Shown here in pieces: positions 30,027 to 31,316 of a stretch of 31,316 nt of DNA. This DNA is from an uncultured Eubacterium sp. (GTDB taxonomy: Bacteria; Bacillota; Clostridia; Peptostreptococcales; Anaerovoracaceae), in assembly GCA_902495595.1 (NCBI GenBank), contig CABUXV010000025.1:1-31316 (forward strand), in the 5' to 3' direction. The notes below the pieces were generated by a model. It was not told where the DNA came from and made no database searches. It saw only the letters and a program-made list of their open reading frames with translations. The translations under genes were made by a program, and so were the position numbers. The stretch's first letter is position 1. The number at the start of each line of letters is the position of its first letter.

Positions 30027-31112
30027 ATGAGAAATCATGAAATATCATTCGCAAAAGCATTGGAAGATTTTATGGATAGAATTTATGAGTTATACGATAT
30101 ACCGTCAATAGCTATAGGGGTATCTGTAAAAGGCAAGCGATTTTCGGGAACAAGAGGATATAAAAACTACATTACAAAAGAAAAATTATGTAAACAAGAT
30201 GCTTTTCACTGCACGTCCTTGTCGAAACTTTTGATTTCAGCAGGAATAATGAGGCTGATTGAAGACGAAAAAATAGACCTGAACGATAAATTAGTCGATA
30301 TATTGCCTTATTTGTCAATCGCTGATAAACGATGTGAAGATATAAGACTGTTCAATTTGATGTCCCATACTTCCGGACTGCCGGATGTGGATGCTTATCA
30401 TTGGGATACGCCGATAACCGGAAAAAGGGCATTGAAAGAATATGTGCTGTCAGATGAAATAAGAAATCTTTCGCTTCTGGCATCACCGAAAGACAACAGG
30501 TTTATATACAGCAATATAGGATATGATATATTAGGTCTTATTATAGAAGAGGTATCGGGAATATGTTTTGAGGATTTTATAAAAGACAGTGTTTTCATTC
30601 CTCTAGGCATGAATGATTCCGGATTTTATACGCCGGAAAGAACGGGAGGAAGTCTTGCGATAAAAGATATTGAGAATGCAGGTCTGGTCATGCCCCATGG
30701 AAAATCTGCAGACAAATCGATAATAATTGAAGAAAATTATCCCTATACAAGACAGCATTCGCCGAGCTCAACGCTTACTTCAACTGTAGAGGATATGCTT
30801 AAGTTTGCAGTAAGCAGCTGTGAGAAAAATTTTCTGGAAAAGAATTCATATGACAGTATGTGGTATGATCGTTCTTTGGTGCCCGATACGGGGGAAAGTG
30901 TAGGACTGGGTTGGTTTAAACGAAACAGGGGCGGATTTGAGCTTATGGGGCATGAAGGTTCCGATGATGGATTCAGGTCAAGCCTTTGGATATGTCCCGC
31001 CGAAAATATATCCGCTGTGATTCTTTCAAACATAACAAATGCCCCTTTGAAATCAATCAGCAACAAGTTGTTTGACCTTTTGATGCAGTATGATTGTTAT
31101 ACAAAAGTATGA
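30027..31112 (+). CDS. Beta-lactamase-fold serine hydrolase (class C / PBP4* type)
   Basis: The 361-residue protein has the three motifs of the serine beta-lactamase/DD-peptidase fold: Ser64-x-x-Lys67 in TSLSKLL, Tyr160-Ser-Asn162 in FIYSNIGYDIL, and His308-Glu-Gly310 in LMGHEGSDDGF in place of the KTG triad. LMSHTSGLPD is the conserved helix before the active-site loop. There is no signal peptide or membrane segment, so it is probably cytoplasmic and more likely an esterase or peptidase than an antibiotic-resistance enzyme. AGGAAA precedes ATG 30027. The substrate is unknown. Confidence 0.88.
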   Translation: MRNHEISFAKALEDFMDRIYELYDIPSIAIGVSVKGKRFSGTRGYKNYITKEKLCKQDAFHCTSLSKLLISAGIMRLIEDEKIDLNDKLVDILPYLSIADKRCEDIRLFNLMSHTSGLPDVDAYHWDTPITGKRALKEYVLSDEIRNLSLLASPKDNRFIYSNIGYDILGLIIEEVSGICFEDFIKDSVFIPLGMNDSGFYTPERTGGSLAIKDIENAGLVMPHGKSADKSIIIEENYPYTRQHSPSSTLTSTVEDMLKFAVSSCEKNFLEKNSYDSMWYDRSLVPDTGESVGLGWFKRNRGGFELMGHEGSDDGFRSSLWICPAENISAVILSNITNAPLKSISNKLFDLLMQYDCYTKV

Positions 31113-31200
31113 CCTGAATAAAATAACCAAAATTCCAATTTGGAATATATATTTGGATAAAATCATATATGTCTTTTTGACTATCTTTTTATATCTTCTC

Positions 31201-31249
31201 AAATGTCCGCAAAGCCTTATTTTATAGGCTCTACGGGCATTTTGCTTTT
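31201..31249 (+). terminator. Putative terminator downstream of the serine hydrolase gene
   Basis: AAATGTCCG (31201-31209) pairs with CGGGCATTT (31234-31242, one G-U pair). An inner stem AGCCT (31213-31217) with AGGCT (31226-31230) is nested inside, and TTTTGCTTTT follows. It lies about 90 bases after the stop, with an AT-rich stretch between. Confidence 0.6.
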
Positions 31250-31316
31250 GTGGTAAACCTCACATATCTAGGTCTATCTTCTTATATTTTCGCTATCAAG
31301 CGTGGTTAAAATCGTG

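Noticed and set aside
30027..31112. Secreted beta-lactamase conferring resistance
   Set aside because: No signal peptide and HxG instead of KTG, so a general cytoplasmic serine hydrolase is the safer call.

Overview
The window looks like a chromosomal segment of a low-G+C, anaerobic member of the Clostridia (Bacillota). The signs are AT-rich DNA, strong AGGAGG-type ribosome sites, a rubrerythrin, two ferredoxin-type aldo/keto reductases, a CwlD-like spore-cortex amidase, a YabE-like DUF348/G5/3D protein, ECF transporter parts and a PepV-type dipeptidase. The species cannot be named from the sequence.

Layout. 1-400: end of an rRNA operon (5S rRNA, tRNA-Glu, terminator), then tRNA-Leu with its own terminator. 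439-2591: Fe-S aldo/keto reductase, then an ECF S component coupled to a DUF1893 protein. 2819-4742: a GntR/YtrA-type repressor with a consensus promoter and palindromic operator, then an ABC ATPase and an ABC-2 membrane protein. 4751-6708: divergent EamA/DMT exporter and LysR regulator with back-to-back promoters. 6759-9136: a polar amino-acid ABC importer (lipoprotein, permease, ATPase) with an ARG-box-like site at its promoter. 9180-10228: small lipoprotein and rubrerythrin on the minus strand. 10229-10871: a gene-free stretch full of repeated TTTATCCAAAAC-type motifs. 10872-13832: orphan amino-acid-type binding lipoprotein, NifU-like Fe-S protein and PepV-like dipeptidase.

13840-18260 is a minus-strand block that is visibly richer in G+C than its surroundings: TetR regulator, MptD-family ECF S component, EcfT and a double-ABC EcfA. 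Gene relics sit in and around it, including a decayed membrane protein, a short EcfT-like C-terminal fragment on the other strand and a possible decayed ORF. It reads as a horizontally acquired ECF importer cassette. 18536-22415 returns to AT-rich housekeeping genes: the YabE-like protein with an in-frame 48-bp repeat, an AlaX-like alanyl-tRNA editing protein and CwlD.

22416-28776 is the most distinctive part, a 2-aminoethylphosphonate-type uptake and degradation locus. It has an AraC-family regulator with a long C-terminal extension, an ABC ATPase with a Gln-rich tail, a double-domain permease that runs in frame into its own substrate-binding lipoprotein (881 codons with no stop between the two parts), and phosphonoacetaldehyde hydrolase (phnX). 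No phnW aminotransferase is present in the window. Upstream of the regulator lies a cluster of DnaA-box-like 9-mers around a 20-bp perfect palindrome. The window ends with a second Fe-S aldo/keto reductase (minus strand) and a cytoplasmic beta-lactamase-fold serine hydrolase.
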